A stretch of DNA of 45,587 nt from Acidimicrobiales bacterium (GCA_035531755.1 DATKSK010000014.1:1-45587); one strand, 5' to 3'; positions 23,551 through 32,294 are shown, counted from the first letter of the stretch. The notes: generated by a model not told the origin, from the letters alone. Translations and numbers: made by a program.

Positions 23551-24801
23551 GTGCGATTCGGCGTCTTCTACGAGCTGCAGCTTCCCCGCCCTTGGGCCGA
23601 GGACGCCGAGCACCGGTTGTTCAAGGACGCGCTCGATCAGATCGAGCTCGCCGACGCCCTCGGCTTCGACTACGTGTGGGAGGTGGAGCACCACTTCCTC
23701 GAGGAGTACTCGCACTCCTCGGCCCCCGAGGTCTTCCTGGCCGCGGTCAGCCAGCGGACGAGCCGCATCCGCCTCGGGCACGGCATCGTCCAGCTGCCGG
23801 TGGGCTACAACCACCCGGCGCGCGTGGCGGAGCGGGTCGCCACCTTGGACCTCGTGTCCGACGGTCGCGTCGACCTCGGCACCGGTGAGTCCAGCTCGGA
23901 GGCCGAGCTGGGCGGCTTCGGCGTGGCCCGGGCGACCAAGCGCGCCCAGTGGGACGAGGCGCTCGACGTCGTCACCCGTCTCATGGTGGAGACCCCCTTC
24001 GCGGGGCACGAGGGGCGGTTCGTGCACATACCCCCCCGCAACCTGGTGCCCAAGCCGTTGCAGCGGCCTCACCCGCCGCTGTGGGTGGCGTGCAGCCGGC
24101 GCGACACCATCCACCTGGCGGCCGAGAAGGGCATCGGCGCGCTGACCTTCTCGTTCGTCGAGCCGGACGAGGCCAAGACGTGGGTCGACGACTACTACGC
24201 CACGATCACCTCCGACCGGTGCGTGCCGGCGGGCTTCGCCGTCAATGCCAACCTCGCCTGTGTCCTGCCGCTCATGTGCCATGCCGACGAGGCGACCGCC
24301 ATCGACCGCGGGCTCGACGGCAGCCACTTCTTCGGCTACTCGCTCGGGCACTACTACCTGTTCGGGATGCACTCGCCCGGGCTCACCGACGTCTGGCAGG
24401 AATTCCAGGAGAACCGCGATCGGTTCGGCTTCAGCCGCGACATCGCCGCCCGGACCGGCCAGCAGCTCGGTGCGCAGCTCATGGAACAGGGCCTCGGGTC
24501 GCTGCGCGGGGCCGTGGGGACGCCCTCGCAGATCAGCGACCTCGTCCGCGCCTATGAGGCCGCGGGCGTGGACCAGCTGATCTTCGTCAGCCAGGCGGGC
24601 CGCAACCGCCACGAGCACATCTGCGAGTCCCTGGAGCTGTTCGCCCGCGAGGTCATGCCGGAGTTCCGTGACCGCGCCGAGTCGATCGAAGAGGCGAAGG
24701 CGCGACGACTGGCGCCCGCCGTCGCCGACGCCCTGGCCCGGCGAGCTCCGCCGCGTGCCGCCCCGCCCGACTACGCCTTTCCCTCCATGCCGCAGTCCTG
24801 A
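23551..24801 (+). CDS. LLM class flavin-dependent oxidoreductase
   Basis: A 416-residue luciferase-like monooxygenase fold protein. It starts RFGVFYELQLPRPW, then ALGFDYVWEVEHHFLEEYSHSSAPEVF and RIRLGHGIVQLP with NHPARVAERVATLDLVSDGR, the standard barrel strands of the family. PLWVACSRRDTIHLAAEKGIG and a C-terminal LESLELFAREVMPEF-like region follow. Such enzymes use reduced FMN or F420 in monooxygenation or hydride transfer; which one cannot be told by eye. GTG 23551 is used. The close spacing to the XRE gene suggests co-transcription. Confidence 0.87.
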   Translation: MRFGVFYELQLPRPWAEDAEHRLFKDALDQIELADALGFDYVWEVEHHFLEEYSHSSAPEVFLAAVSQRTSRIRLGHGIVQLPVGYNHPARVAERVATLDLVSDGRVDLGTGESSSEAELGGFGVARATKRAQWDEALDVVTRLMVETPFAGHEGRFVHIPPRNLVPKPLQRPHPPLWVACSRRDTIHLAAEKGIGALTFSFVEPDEAKTWVDDYYATITSDRCVPAGFAVNANLACVLPLMCHADEATAIDRGLDGSHFFGYSLGHYYLFGMHSPGLTDVWQEFQENRDRFGFSRDIAARTGQQLGAQLMEQGLGSLRGAVGTPSQISDLVRAYEAAGVDQLIFVSQAGRNRHEHICESLELFAREVMPEFRDRAESIEEAKARRLAPAVADALARRAPPRAAPPDYAFPSMPQS

Positions 24802-24995
24802 TCGGCGTCGCCGCTCGGGGCGCCCCTGCGGCGGGCACGGAGTCCCTGCGACGGGACCGCCGGCCCGGCCCCGTCCGGCTGCGTGCCGGTGACCGTTCGG
24901 GCCACCTGGGGTTCGGACGACGGGTGGTGATGGGTCTCCCACGCAGGGAGACACTCGTGGGCTCGCGATACCCAAAGCCGATCATGTTCGTTTGA

Positions 24996-25799
24996 ATGGT
25001 GGCGATGACTACGGCGCTCATCGTCGGTGTGATCGCCCTCGGCGGGGCCATCGTGGCCCGGGTCACGTGGCGCCGGGTCGCCGACGAGCGCCAGTCCGTC
25101 CAACACCACCAGCACACCCTCGAAACGCTGCGCCACATCGCCGACAGTCGGGAACAGCCCCTCCGGGGGCCGGTGCCGAGCCCAGGGGCCGGTGCGCGGC
25201 CCCGGCCGCCCCGGCTGCCCCGGCGTCACGAGCCGCCGGGCCCGCCACCGGCACCGGGCGGTCCCCCGTCGGGCCCGGGGCGGCGCGCCGAGCGCGTCGG
25301 CCGGCGGGAAGTCCGTGGGAGGGGTCGCGCCGTGCTCGCCGTGGCTGCGGTCGTCGTCGTCGGCGCGGCGGCCGCCGTCGCCGTTGCCGTCGGGTCGTCG
25401 TCGACGTCACCCGGCAGTCACGGCCCACACCACGGCGGAGGAGTCGCCGCGGGCCGTGGGACCACCACGGTGCCCCCGCACGAGTCCGGCGCGCCGGTGA
25501 GCGACACGGCCTCCGGCGCGACGTACGTGGCGACGCGTGCGCACTACACGGTCGTGCTCGACGCCACCGGCCCGTGCTGGGTGATGGCCAGGGACACCGC
25601 GACCGGCGCGGTCGTCTGGACCGGGACCCTGCCGGGCGGGGACACGCACTCGCTGTCGGCCACCGGGACGCTCGCCGTGGAGCTCGGCGCGCCCGGCTCG
25701 GTCAGCGTGTCGATGGACGGCACGCCGGTCCGGTTCCCGGCGGGGTACGTCGCGCCGTTCACGATGACCTTCGAGGCCGGCGCGGCCGGCGCCTCCTGA
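24996..25799 (+). CDS. Membrane protein with DUF4115-like extracytoplasmic domain
   Basis: A 267-residue protein. A hydrophobic N-terminal stretch (MTTALIVGVIALGGAIVA) is followed by a charged, Pro/Arg-rich linker. A second membrane segment (VLAVAAVVVVGAAAAVAVAV) near residue 115 comes next, then a Gly/His/Thr linker. The last ~100 residues (YTVVLDATGPCWVMARDTAT... WTGTLPGGDTHSL... VSVSMDGTPV) resemble the DUF4115 beta domain at the C terminus of RodZ-like proteins. No helix-turn-helix is present, so it is not RodZ itself. ATG 24996 has CATGTT 7 nt upstream and no ribosome site. Its role may concern cell envelope or shape (weak inference). Confidence 0.62.
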   Translation: MVAMTTALIVGVIALGGAIVARVTWRRVADERQSVQHHQHTLETLRHIADSREQPLRGPVPSPGAGARPRPPRLPRRHEPPGPPPAPGGPPSGPGRRAERVGRREVRGRGRAVLAVAAVVVVGAAAAVAVAVGSSSTSPGSHGPHHGGGVAAGRGTTTVPPHESGAPVSDTASGATYVATRAHYTVVLDATGPCWVMARDTATGAVVWTGTLPGGDTHSLSATGTLAVELGAPGSVSVSMDGTPVRFPAGYVAPFTMTFEAGAAGAS

Positions 25800-25850
25800 G
25801 CTGCCGGCGGCGCCCCGTCGCCGGTGTGCAGGGGGCGCGGGTGCGCCCGA

Positions 25851-28172
25851 TCAGGTGGCGGCACCGACGGCGTCGAGGACGAACGCCACGACGAAGGCTT
25901 CGTCGCGCCAGGCTTCGTAGCGTCCCGAGGGCCCCGCGTGCCCGGCGTCGAGCTCCACCTTGAGCAGCACCCGCCCGCCCGGGTCGGCGGCCCGGAGCTT
26001 CTGCACCCACTTCGCCGGCTCCCAGAAGCCGACACGGGGGTCCTCGAGCCCCGCCGTGACGAGCATGTCTGGATAGCGCACGGACCGCACGTTCTCGTAC
26101 GGGGTGTACGCCTTCATCACGGCGTACACGGCCGGGTCGACGATGGGGTTGCCCCACTCCTCCCACTCGATGACGGTGAGGGGCAGGGAGTCGTCGAGGA
26201 TGGTGGTGAGGCAGTCCACGAACGGGACCTCCGCCACCATCGCACGGAACAGCTCGGGCGCGAGATTGGCGACGGCCCCGATCAAGAGGCCGCCCGCCGA
26301 CCCGCCGCGGGCCACGAGCCGCCCGGGCGTGGTCCATCCCCCGTCGACGAGCGTGCGCGCGCACGCCACGAAGTCGCTGAACGTGTTGGGCTTGGCGAGC
26401 AGCTTCCCCTCCTCGTACCACCGGCGCCCGAGCTCTCCACCGCCGCGCACATGGGCGATGGCGAAGACGAACCCGCGGTCGAGGAGGCTGAGGCGCAGCG
26501 ACGAGAAGACGGGGTCCATGCACGCCTCGTACGACCCGTAGCCGTACAGGAGGCACGGCGCGCTGCCGTCACGCGGCACGTCCCGGCGGTACACGACGGA
26601 CATGGGGACCTCGGTGCCGTCGGGGGCGACGGCCCACAGCCGCTCGGTGGCGTAGCGCGCCGGTTCGTACCCGCCGAGGACACGCTGGCGCTTGCGCAGC
26701 ACGGCCGTGCCGGCGCCCATGTCGAGGTCGAACACCGAGCGCGGGGTCACGAGCGACGAGTACTCGTAGCGCAGCGTCGTGCTGTCGAATTCCGGGTTGG
26801 GGCCGCCCCACGACGACGACGGGGTCTCGGGGGACGGGACGAGGACGCCCTCGGGGAGGGGGTGGCGCCACGGGTCGTCGCCGTCGGGGACCGGCACCAC
26901 GCGGATGCGTGGCATCCCTTGGCGCCGTTCGTAGCTGACCAGGTGGCCGGCGAACACGTCGAGCCCCTCCAGGCGGACGTCGGGCCGGTGCGGGATCACC
27001 TCGCGCCAGCCGTCCCGGGCCGGCGCGTCGGCCGCCGTGGCGACGACCCGGAAGTTCTCGGCGTCGTCGTTGGTGAGCAGGAGGAATGTCCCCCGATGGT
27101 GCTCGACGCCGTACTCCACCCCCTGGGCCCGGGGCTCCACCACGCGCGGGGCGTCCTCGGGGCGGTCGGCAGGGATCGCCAGGACCTCCGACGTGACCCG
27201 CGAGTGCAGCTCCACGAGCACGTACGCCCCGTCCTTGGTCCTGCCGACTCCCAGGTGGAACCGCTCGTCGGGCTCTTCGAGGACCAGCACGTCGTCGTCC
27301 GGCGCGCTCCCGACGCGGTGGCGCCAGAGCTGGTGGGGCCGGTTGGCGTCGTCGGGCCGGGTGTAGAAGACGGTGGCGTCGTCGTCGGCCCACGCCACGC
27401 CGTACGACGTGCCGAGGATGGCGTCCGCGAGGTCACCGCCGCCACCGGGGTCACCGCCGCCGCCGGGGTCACCGCCGCCGCCGAGGTCGCGCAGCCGGAG
27501 CGTGAAGCGCTCGTCACCGGTGGTGTCGACGGCGTAGGCCAGGCGGGTGTGGCCCGGGCTCACGGCGATGTTGGCCACGTCGAGGTAGGGATGGGACCCG
27601 GCCAGCGTGTTCTCGTCGAGCAGCACCTCTTCGTCGGGCCACGGTCCCGCCGCCTCGGCGGCGCCCTTCCGGGGGCTGGTCGACGCGCCGTCCTCCCGGG
27701 GGCTCGTCGACGCGCCGTCCTCCCGGGGGCTCGTCGACACGGGGTCCTCGTCCCCGGCGCGGGGGAGCGGGGGCGTCGCCGGGTCGCGTCCGGGGCCGTG
27801 CACCGGCAGGCGGCAGTGGATCGGGTAGGCCTGACCCTCGAGGGTGCGCTCGTAGTACCACCACGGTCCCTTGCGCACGGGGACGCTGAGGTCGGTCTCC
27901 ACGATGCGGGCCCGGAACTCGGAGAACAGCTCCGCCCGGAGCTCGGCGAGGTGTGCGGTCTGCTCCTCGGTGAAGTCGTTCTCGGCCCGGAGGTGGGCGA
28001 CCACCTCGGGGTCGTCGCGCCGGCGGAGCCAGAACCAGTCGTCGACCCGCCGGTCTCCGTGGGCCTCCAGGACCGTGGGGCGCCGGGGGGCCGCCGGGGC
28101 CGCCGCCGACCGGTCGGGCACGGGTCCGGGGGTGGTCCCCCCCGGCGGGCGACGATGATCGGGACCGGTCAT
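25851..28172 (-). CDS. S9 family prolyl oligopeptidase (oligopeptidase B-like)
   Basis: A 773-residue serine peptidase: N-terminal beta-propeller, C-terminal alpha/beta-hydrolase. Family marks are DDWFWLRRRDDPEV at the N terminus, YGYGSYEACMDPVFS, HVRGGGELGRRWYEEGK and the nucleophile in ARGGSAGGLL. Then come EVPFVDCLTTI, the Asp in TAGLEDPRVGFWEPAKW and the His in LDAGHAGPSGR. Such enzymes cleave short peptides, often after basic residues. Two in-frame repeat insertions interrupt the propeller: a 9-residue unit around residues 146-170 and GGGGDP units around 231-247. ATG 28172 is chosen over GTG 28202. It is divergent from sufB and convergent with the DUF4115-like gene. Confidence 0.9.
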   Translation of the reverse strand: MTGPDHRRPPGGTTPGPVPDRSAAAPAAPRRPTVLEAHGDRRVDDWFWLRRRDDPEVVAHLRAENDFTEEQTAHLAELRAELFSEFRARIVETDLSVPVRKGPWWYYERTLEGQAYPIHCRLPVHGPGRDPATPPLPRAGDEDPVSTSPREDGASTSPREDGASTSPRKGAAEAAGPWPDEEVLLDENTLAGSHPYLDVANIAVSPGHTRLAYAVDTTGDERFTLRLRDLGGGGDPGGGGDPGGGGDLADAILGTSYGVAWADDDATVFYTRPDDANRPHQLWRHRVGSAPDDDVLVLEEPDERFHLGVGRTKDGAYVLVELHSRVTSEVLAIPADRPEDAPRVVEPRAQGVEYGVEHHRGTFLLLTNDDAENFRVVATAADAPARDGWREVIPHRPDVRLEGLDVFAGHLVSYERRQGMPRIRVVPVPDGDDPWRHPLPEGVLVPSPETPSSSWGGPNPEFDSTTLRYEYSSLVTPRSVFDLDMGAGTAVLRKRQRVLGGYEPARYATERLWAVAPDGTEVPMSVVYRRDVPRDGSAPCLLYGYGSYEACMDPVFSSLRLSLLDRGFVFAIAHVRGGGELGRRWYEEGKLLAKPNTFSDFVACARTLVDGGWTTPGRLVARGGSAGGLLIGAVANLAPELFRAMVAEVPFVDCLTTILDDSLPLTVIEWEEWGNPIVDPAVYAVMKAYTPYENVRSVRYPDMLVTAGLEDPRVGFWEPAKWVQKLRAADPGGRVLLKVELDAGHAGPSGRYEAWRDEAFVVAFVLDAVGAAT
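27432..27485. repeat. Three 18-bp tandem repeats inside the oligopeptidase gene
   Basis: Units begin GTCACCGCCGCC at 27432, 27450 and 27468, with one or two base differences. They encode repeated Gly-Gly-Gly-Gly-Asp-Pro in frame. Confidence 0.9.
27669..27734. repeat. 27-bp tandem repeats inside the oligopeptidase gene
   Basis: Two identical 27-bp units at 27681-27707 and 27708-27734 follow a partial copy. They encode a repeated 9-residue Ser/Thr/Pro/Arg/Glu/Asp/Gly/Ala unit in frame. There are no spacers, so this is not a CRISPR array. Confidence 0.9.
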
Positions 28173-28227
28173 CGCAGGATGATCCCAGACAGGGCCCGCC
28201 ACGGTCGCACCGCCACCCCCTGGTTGT

Positions 28228-28252
28228 TACTATCTGGATAGGAGAAATCTCC
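28228..28252 (+). promoter_or_regulatory. sufB promoter region with two adjoining inverted repeats
   Basis: A TACTAT hexamer (28228-28233) is a likely -10, giving a leader of about 70 nt. CTATCTGGATAG (28230-28241) overlaps it, and GGAGAAATCTCC (28241-28252) follows directly; each has 5-bp arms around a 2-bp centre. They could bind an iron-sulfur-sensing repressor. Both the promoter and the operators are inferred from position. Confidence 0.4.
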
Positions 28253-28310
28253 CGAGCGGCCCCGAGGCTCGGTCGGGCGGTGCGTCCGGCTCCTCGGGCC
28301 AGAGGTGATC

Positions 28311-30857
28311 ATGACCACAGCCGATCTCGACCTGGGCCGGTACAAGCTGGGCTGGAGCGACGCCGAGGACTACGTCTTCAAGCCGAAGAAAGGCCTGTCG
28401 GAGGAGATCGTCCGGGAGATGTCGGGCATGAAGGGGGAGCCCGACTGGATGCGCGACTTCCGGCTGAAGGCGCTCAAGCGGTTCTTCGCCCGGCCCATGG
28501 CGCAGTGGTTCGCCGTGAACATGCCGGACCTCGACTTCGACAACATCTACTACTACGTGAAGCCCACCGAGGGTCAGGTGAAGGACTGGGACGCCCTGCC
28601 CGAGTCCATCAAGACGACCTACGAGAAGCTGGGCATCCCCGAAGCCGAGCGGAAGTACCTCGCCGGGGTGACGGCCCAGTACGAGTGCCTCCGGGGATCG
28701 ACGCGCGTGTGGACCACCGCCGGGATGCGGCCCATAAAGGAGCTCGTGCCCGGGGACGAGGTCTTCTCGCTGGACGAGGCGAGCAAGGACATGGTCGCCG
28801 CCCGTGTCGTCGGGCAGCGGTGCTCCGGGGACAAGGAGGTCTTCGAGATCACGGCGCGGGGCCGGACCATCGGCGCATCGTCGAACCACCCGTTCCTCGT
28901 CCTGCGCGACGAGCGCCGACCGGGCGCGAAGAAGGCCCGGTTCCGTCCCACGTGGGTGCCGGTCGAGGACCTGGTGGTCGGCGACCTGGTGGCGATCGCC
29001 ACCGACGTCCCTGAATTCGGCCGACCCGCGGCGCTGTTGCCTCCGGACCGGCCCGAGGCGTCGCGGTTCCCGGTGGTGACGACGGACGACCTGTGCTGGT
29101 GGGCCGGCGTCTACCTGGGTGACGGCTATCTGAAGCGTGGCACGCACCCCGTCGTCGAGATCGCCGTGGATCGGACCGACGAGGTGCTGGTCGAGGAGAT
29201 CCGGCGCGTCACGCGGGAGCTGTTCGGCATCGAGCTGGCCCTGTCCCCCGACGGCTCCCGCCTCCGGGGCAGGGGCACCGCGGCCCTCGCCGAGTTCGTC
29301 GAGCGCAACGGGCTCGGAGGGACCTCGCACACCAAGCGCCTCCCGGACTGGTGCTTCGGGCTCCCCCGGTCCCAGCGTCTGGCGCTGATCGCCGGCCTGC
29401 TCGACGCCGACGGCTACGTGCGGGACAACGCCACCAGCAAGGACGCCATGTTCTGCAGCGCCAATCGCGACATGCTGTCCCAGCTGAAGGAGCTGCTCGC
29501 CCTGTGCGGTATCGGGAGCAGCCGCGTCATCGACGTTCGCAACCGGCACCCGTTCGACCGCGACCGGATCCTGCAGGCGTACCACCTCCGGCTGAGCGGG
29601 CGCTTCGACCAGATGCCGGCGCGCTCCGCGCGTCGCCGTGACCGCCTCGGCCGGCGGCAGTACGTGCACACGTACCGGACGGCCAAGGGCACGGTGTTGC
29701 GCGCCCACACCAGCGAGATGCTCGGATTCGTCGAGGTCGAGTCGATCGAGTCGGTGGGCGTCGAGCCCGTGTTCGACATCGAGGTGAGCGGGCACCACAA
29801 CTTCGTCGCCGAGGGGTTCGTCGTCCACAACTCCGAGGTGGTGTTCCACCGCAATCGCGCCGACCTCGAGGCGCAGGGCGTGTTGTTCTGCGACATGGAC
29901 ACGGCCGTGCGCGACTACCCGGACCTCGTCCGGCGCTGGTTCGGGTCCATCATCCCTCCCAACGACAACAAGTTCGCCGCCCTCAACTCGGCCGTGTGGT
30001 CGGGCGGCTCGTTCATCTACGTCCCGCCCGGCGTGCAGATCGACATGCCGTTGCAGGCCTACTTCCGGATCAACGCCGAGAACATGGGCCAGTTCGAGCG
30101 GACGTTGATCATCGCCGACGAGGGATCGCAGGTGCACTACGTCGAAGGGTGCTCGGCGCCGGTCTACTCGACGGACTCGCTGCACTCGGCCGTGGTCGAG
30201 CTGGTGGCGCTGCCCGGCTCGCGCATCACCTACACGACCATCCAGAACTGGTCCAACAACGTCTACAACCTCGTGACCAAGCGGGCGCGGGCGGAGGCCG
30301 AGGCCCGCGTCGAGTGGATCGACGGCAACATCGGGTCGCGCCTGACCATGAAGTACCCGTCGGTGTACCTGATGGGCCCCAAGGCCTCGGGCGAGGTGCT
30401 GTCGGTGGCCTACGCCGGTGCGGGACAGCACCAGGACGCGGGGGCGAAGATGATCCATGCCGCCCCCGAGACGACGTCGACGATCGTCTCCAAGTCGATC
30501 TCCAAGGACGGCGGCCTGTCGACGTACCGGGGCCTGGTCAGGGTGGAGGAGGGGGCGAAGCACGCCAAGAGCTTCGTGCGCTGCGACGCCCTCATCCTCG
30601 ACGAGCAGTCCACCTCCGAGACCAAGCCCTACATGGAGGTGGAGGAGCGCGACGCCCAGATCGGCCACGAGGCGACGGTGTCCAAGGTGGGCGAGGACCA
30701 GCTCTTCTACCTCATGAGCCGCGGCCTGTCGGAGAGCCAGGCCATGAGCATGATCGTCAACGGCTTCATCGAGCCCGTGGTGCGGACCCTGCCCATGGAG
30801 TACGCGGTCGAGTGGAGCCGGCTCATCGAGCTGCAGATGGAGGGCGCGGTCGGCTGA
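28311..30857 (+). CDS. sufB: SufB Fe-S scaffold protein precursor containing an intein
   Basis: The 848-residue precursor contains SufB residues 1-125 and 508-848 (466 residues after splicing) around a 382-residue intein. SufB marks are [28 protein letters not shown], then after the intein [82 protein letters not shown], the conserved Cys of RCDAL and [20 protein letters not shown]. SufB forms the SufBCD complex that builds iron-sulfur clusters in the cytoplasm. ATG 28311 follows AGAGGTG; GTG 28305 is a less likely start. It is first in a plus-strand group with the small Cys protein. Function depends on protein splicing. Confidence 0.96.
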   Translation: MTTADLDLGRYKLGWSDAEDYVFKPKKGLSEEIVREMSGMKGEPDWMRDFRLKALKRFFARPMAQWFAVNMPDLDFDNIYYYVKPTEGQVKDWDALPESIKTTYEKLGIPEAERKYLAGVTAQYECLRGSTRVWTTAGMRPIKELVPGDEVFSLDEASKDMVAARVVGQRCSGDKEVFEITARGRTIGASSNHPFLVLRDERRPGAKKARFRPTWVPVEDLVVGDLVAIATDVPEFGRPAALLPPDRPEASRFPVVTTDDLCWWAGVYLGDGYLKRGTHPVVEIAVDRTDEVLVEEIRRVTRELFGIELALSPDGSRLRGRGTAALAEFVERNGLGGTSHTKRLPDWCFGLPRSQRLALIAGLLDADGYVRDNATSKDAMFCSANRDMLSQLKELLALCGIGSSRVIDVRNRHPFDRDRILQAYHLRLSGRFDQMPARSARRRDRLGRRQYVHTYRTAKGTVLRAHTSEMLGFVEVESIESVGVEPVFDIEVSGHHNFVAEGFVVHNSEVVFHRNRADLEAQGVLFCDMDTAVRDYPDLVRRWFGSIIPPNDNKFAALNSAVWSGGSFIYVPPGVQIDMPLQAYFRINAENMGQFERTLIIADEGSQVHYVEGCSAPVYSTDSLHSAVVELVALPGSRITYTTIQNWSNNVYNLVTKRARAEAEARVEWIDGNIGSRLTMKYPSVYLMGPKASGEVLSVAYAGAGQHQDAGAKMIHAAPETTSTIVSKSISKDGGLSTYRGLVRVEEGAKHAKSFVRCDALILDEQSTSETKPYMEVEERDAQIGHEATVSKVGEDQLFYLMSRGLSESQAMSMIVNGFIEPVVRTLPMEYAVEWSRLIELQMEGAVG
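28686..29831 (+). other. SufB intein with LAGLIDADG homing endonuclease
   Basis: An in-frame insertion of 382 codons, precursor residues 126-507. Block A begins [10 protein letters not shown] with Cys1. Block B is [12 protein letters not shown], with Ser in place of the usual Thr and His193. The two dodecapeptide motifs of a LAGLIDADG endonuclease are GVYLGDGYL (Asp271) and [12 protein letters not shown] (Asp367); both acidic residues are kept, so the nuclease may be active. Blocks F and G are [20 protein letters not shown], ending in His506-Asn507, followed by Ser508 as first C-extein residue. The insertion point is AQYE/SEVV of SufB. All residues needed for canonical splicing are present. 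Confidence 0.95.
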
Positions 30858-30916
30858 CCGCACCGGCGCCGCGCCCCGGCGCCCGCCGCCCCGCCCCGGG
30901 ATGGGATGATGGCACC

Positions 30917-31264
30917 GTGCCCATGCGTGAGGAGTGCAAGCACTTCCAGAGCCGGACCTACGACAGCGGCGACGTCGTGCGGTTCTGTGAGCTCGACCTC
31001 GCCCCCGAGGCGCCCTGGCGCTGCCCCGACGACTGTGCGTCGTACGAGCCCCGGCTGGCCGACGTGGGGTGGGTCCACGGCTCGCTGGTCGAACCGCCCG
31101 TCGAGGACGAACCGGCCACGGGGCCCGACGTGGTGCGACTCCTCGAGGATGCCGAGGACATCATCGACGCCGTCGTCCCCGAGACCCTGGCCGAGGTCCA
31201 GCGAGAGGAGCGCCGCCCGCCGCGCCCCCGCGACCGGCGTCGGTGGCCGTGGCGCCGCCGCTGA
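30917..31264 (+). CDS. Small Cys-containing protein downstream of sufB
   Basis: A 115-residue protein I do not recognise. The first 45 residues hold four Cys in the arrangement EECKHF, RFCELD and WRCPDDCASYEPR, which could bind zinc or an iron-sulfur cluster. The middle is acidic (EDAEDIIDAVVPETLAEVQ) and the C terminus is strongly basic (RRPPRPRDRRRWPWRRR), suggesting contact with nucleic acid or an acidic partner. It starts at GTG 30917 (GATGAT hexamer 6 nt upstream) or ATG 30923, about 60 nt after sufB. Position within the suf region suggests a link to cluster assembly, but this is inference. Confidence 0.62.
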   Translation: MPMREECKHFQSRTYDSGDVVRFCELDLAPEAPWRCPDDCASYEPRLADVGWVHGSLVEPPVEDEPATGPDVVRLLEDAEDIIDAVVPETLAEVQREERRPPRPRDRRRWPWRRR

Positions 31265-31277
31265 GCGAGGTGCGGGC

Positions 31278-32192
31278 TCAGCGCCCCCGGAATTCCGGCG
31301 GGCGCTTCTCCATGAAGGCGGTCATGGCCTCGACGAGGTCGTCGGACTGGAGGAACCCGGCGTTCCAGGTGGCCACGTAGTCGAGGCCGTCCGCCACCGA
31401 CTTGTCCTCGCACGCGGCGAGCACCGCCTTGGTGCCCTGGACCGCGAGGGGTGAGTTGGCGGAGATCTCGGCGGCCAGCCGGTACGCCGCTCCCAGGGCC
31501 GACTCGGCGTCGGGCAGCACGTCGTTCACGAGCCCGATCTCCCTCGCCCGGGCGGCGGTGATGTCCCTGCCCGTCAGCGCCAGCTCCGCCACGTGGCCCT
31601 TGCCGATGATGCGCGGCAGCCGCTGCAGGCTGCCGAGGTCGGCCACGATGGCGACACGCGTCTCGCGCACCGAGAAGACGGCGTCGGCGCTCGCCACCCG
31701 GATGTCACAGGCCGCGGCCAGGTCGACGCCACCCCCGATGCAGTACCCGTGGATGGCGGCGATCACGGGCTTCGGGCACTCGGCCACCGCCGTGACCGAC
31801 CGCTGCATGCGCAGGATGCTCGGCCGGGCCGTGAACGCCCGCGCCGCCATGGAGGGCCGGCCGCCGCCGGGCCCGCCGGCGTCGCCGGACCCGTTCGAGC
31901 CCCCGGGCCCGCCGGCGTGGCCGGGGCCGTCGTCCGGGCCGTGGGACCCGCCGCCCCCGTCGCCGGTGAGCAGCCCCGCCATCGCCTTCAGGTCGAGCCC
32001 CACGCTGAAGTGCGGGCCGCGGGCGGCCACCACCACCGCTCGCACCGAGCGGTCGTCCGACAGCTCGCCCATGGCGAGCGGCAGGTCGGCCCAGAACGCC
32101 GGCCCCATGGCGTTGCGGGCCTCGGGCCGGTCCAGCCAGAGGGTGGCGACGTGGCCGTCGCGTTCGATGGAGAGCACCTCGGAGTTCGCCAT
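31278..32192 (-). CDS. Enoyl-CoA hydratase/isomerase family protein (dienoyl-CoA isomerase-like)
   Basis: A 304-residue crotonase-fold enzyme. Motifs are LWLDRPEARNAMG, GPHFSVGLDLKAMAG, KPVIAAIHGYCIGGGVDLA forming the oxyanion hole, and FSVRETRVAIVADLGSLQRLP. The Asp of VADLGSLQRLP resembles delta-3,5-delta-2,4-dienoyl-CoA isomerases. Residues 77-112 form a Gly/Pro/Asp/Ser-rich insertion not expected in the family, probably an expanded loop before the AFTARPSILRMQRS helix. It acts on CoA thioesters in fatty-acid breakdown. ATG 32192 follows TAGTGT by 7 nt. The gene lies against the grain between the sufB group and sufD. Confidence 0.87.
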   Translation of the reverse strand: MANSEVLSIERDGHVATLWLDRPEARNAMGPAFWADLPLAMGELSDDRSVRAVVVAARGPHFSVGLDLKAMAGLLTGDGGGGSHGPDDGPGHAGGPGGSNGSGDAGGPGGGRPSMAARAFTARPSILRMQRSVTAVAECPKPVIAAIHGYCIGGGVDLAAACDIRVASADAVFSVRETRVAIVADLGSLQRLPRIIGKGHVAELALTGRDITAARAREIGLVNDVLPDAESALGAAYRLAAEISANSPLAVQGTKAVLAACEDKSVADGLDYVATWNAGFLQSDDLVEAMTAFMEKRPPEFRGR

Positions 32193-32199
32193 GGCCGCC

Positions 32200-32205
32200 A
32201 CACTA
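32200..32205 (-). promoter_or_regulatory. -10 element (TAGTGT) of the enoyl-CoA hydratase gene
   Basis: TAGTGT on the minus strand ends 7 nt before ATG 32192, with no ribosome site. Confidence 0.5.
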
Positions 32206-32288
32206 CGGCCCCGCCCGGGGCGCCGGGATGGGGGCGGGGTCCAGCTCAGCCGGGAATTCCGCCGGGAGAGGGGTGCGGTCGCGGCCGG

Positions 32289-32294
32289 TAGGAT
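32289..32294 (+). promoter_or_regulatory. Candidate -10 element (TAGGAT) for sufD
   Basis: TAGGAT would start a transcript about 75 nt upstream of the sufD start; the leader carries AGAGAGG before the CTG start. This suggests that sufD, the Rieske gene and sufC are transcribed separately from sufB. The -35 is not obvious. Confidence 0.35.

Noticed and set aside
27432-27734. Repeats that might be a CRISPR array
   Set aside because: Units are directly tandem without spacers, lie within a coding region and keep the reading frame. No cas gene is present.
25824-28241. 805-codon plus-strand ORF opposite the oligopeptidase gene
   Set aside because: Antisense shadow without motifs; the minus strand has the full S9 peptidase pattern.
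28686-29831. SufB read as a broken or chimeric gene because of a large unrelated insert
   Set aside because: The insert is in frame and has all intein splicing blocks plus endonuclease motifs, so it is an intein and not gene damage.
28230-30863. 877-codon ORF on the minus strand opposite sufB
   Set aside because: It mirrors the codon periodicity of sufB in GC-rich DNA, is rich in His, Arg, Val and Gly, and shows no motif. The sense strand has clear SufB and intein motifs.
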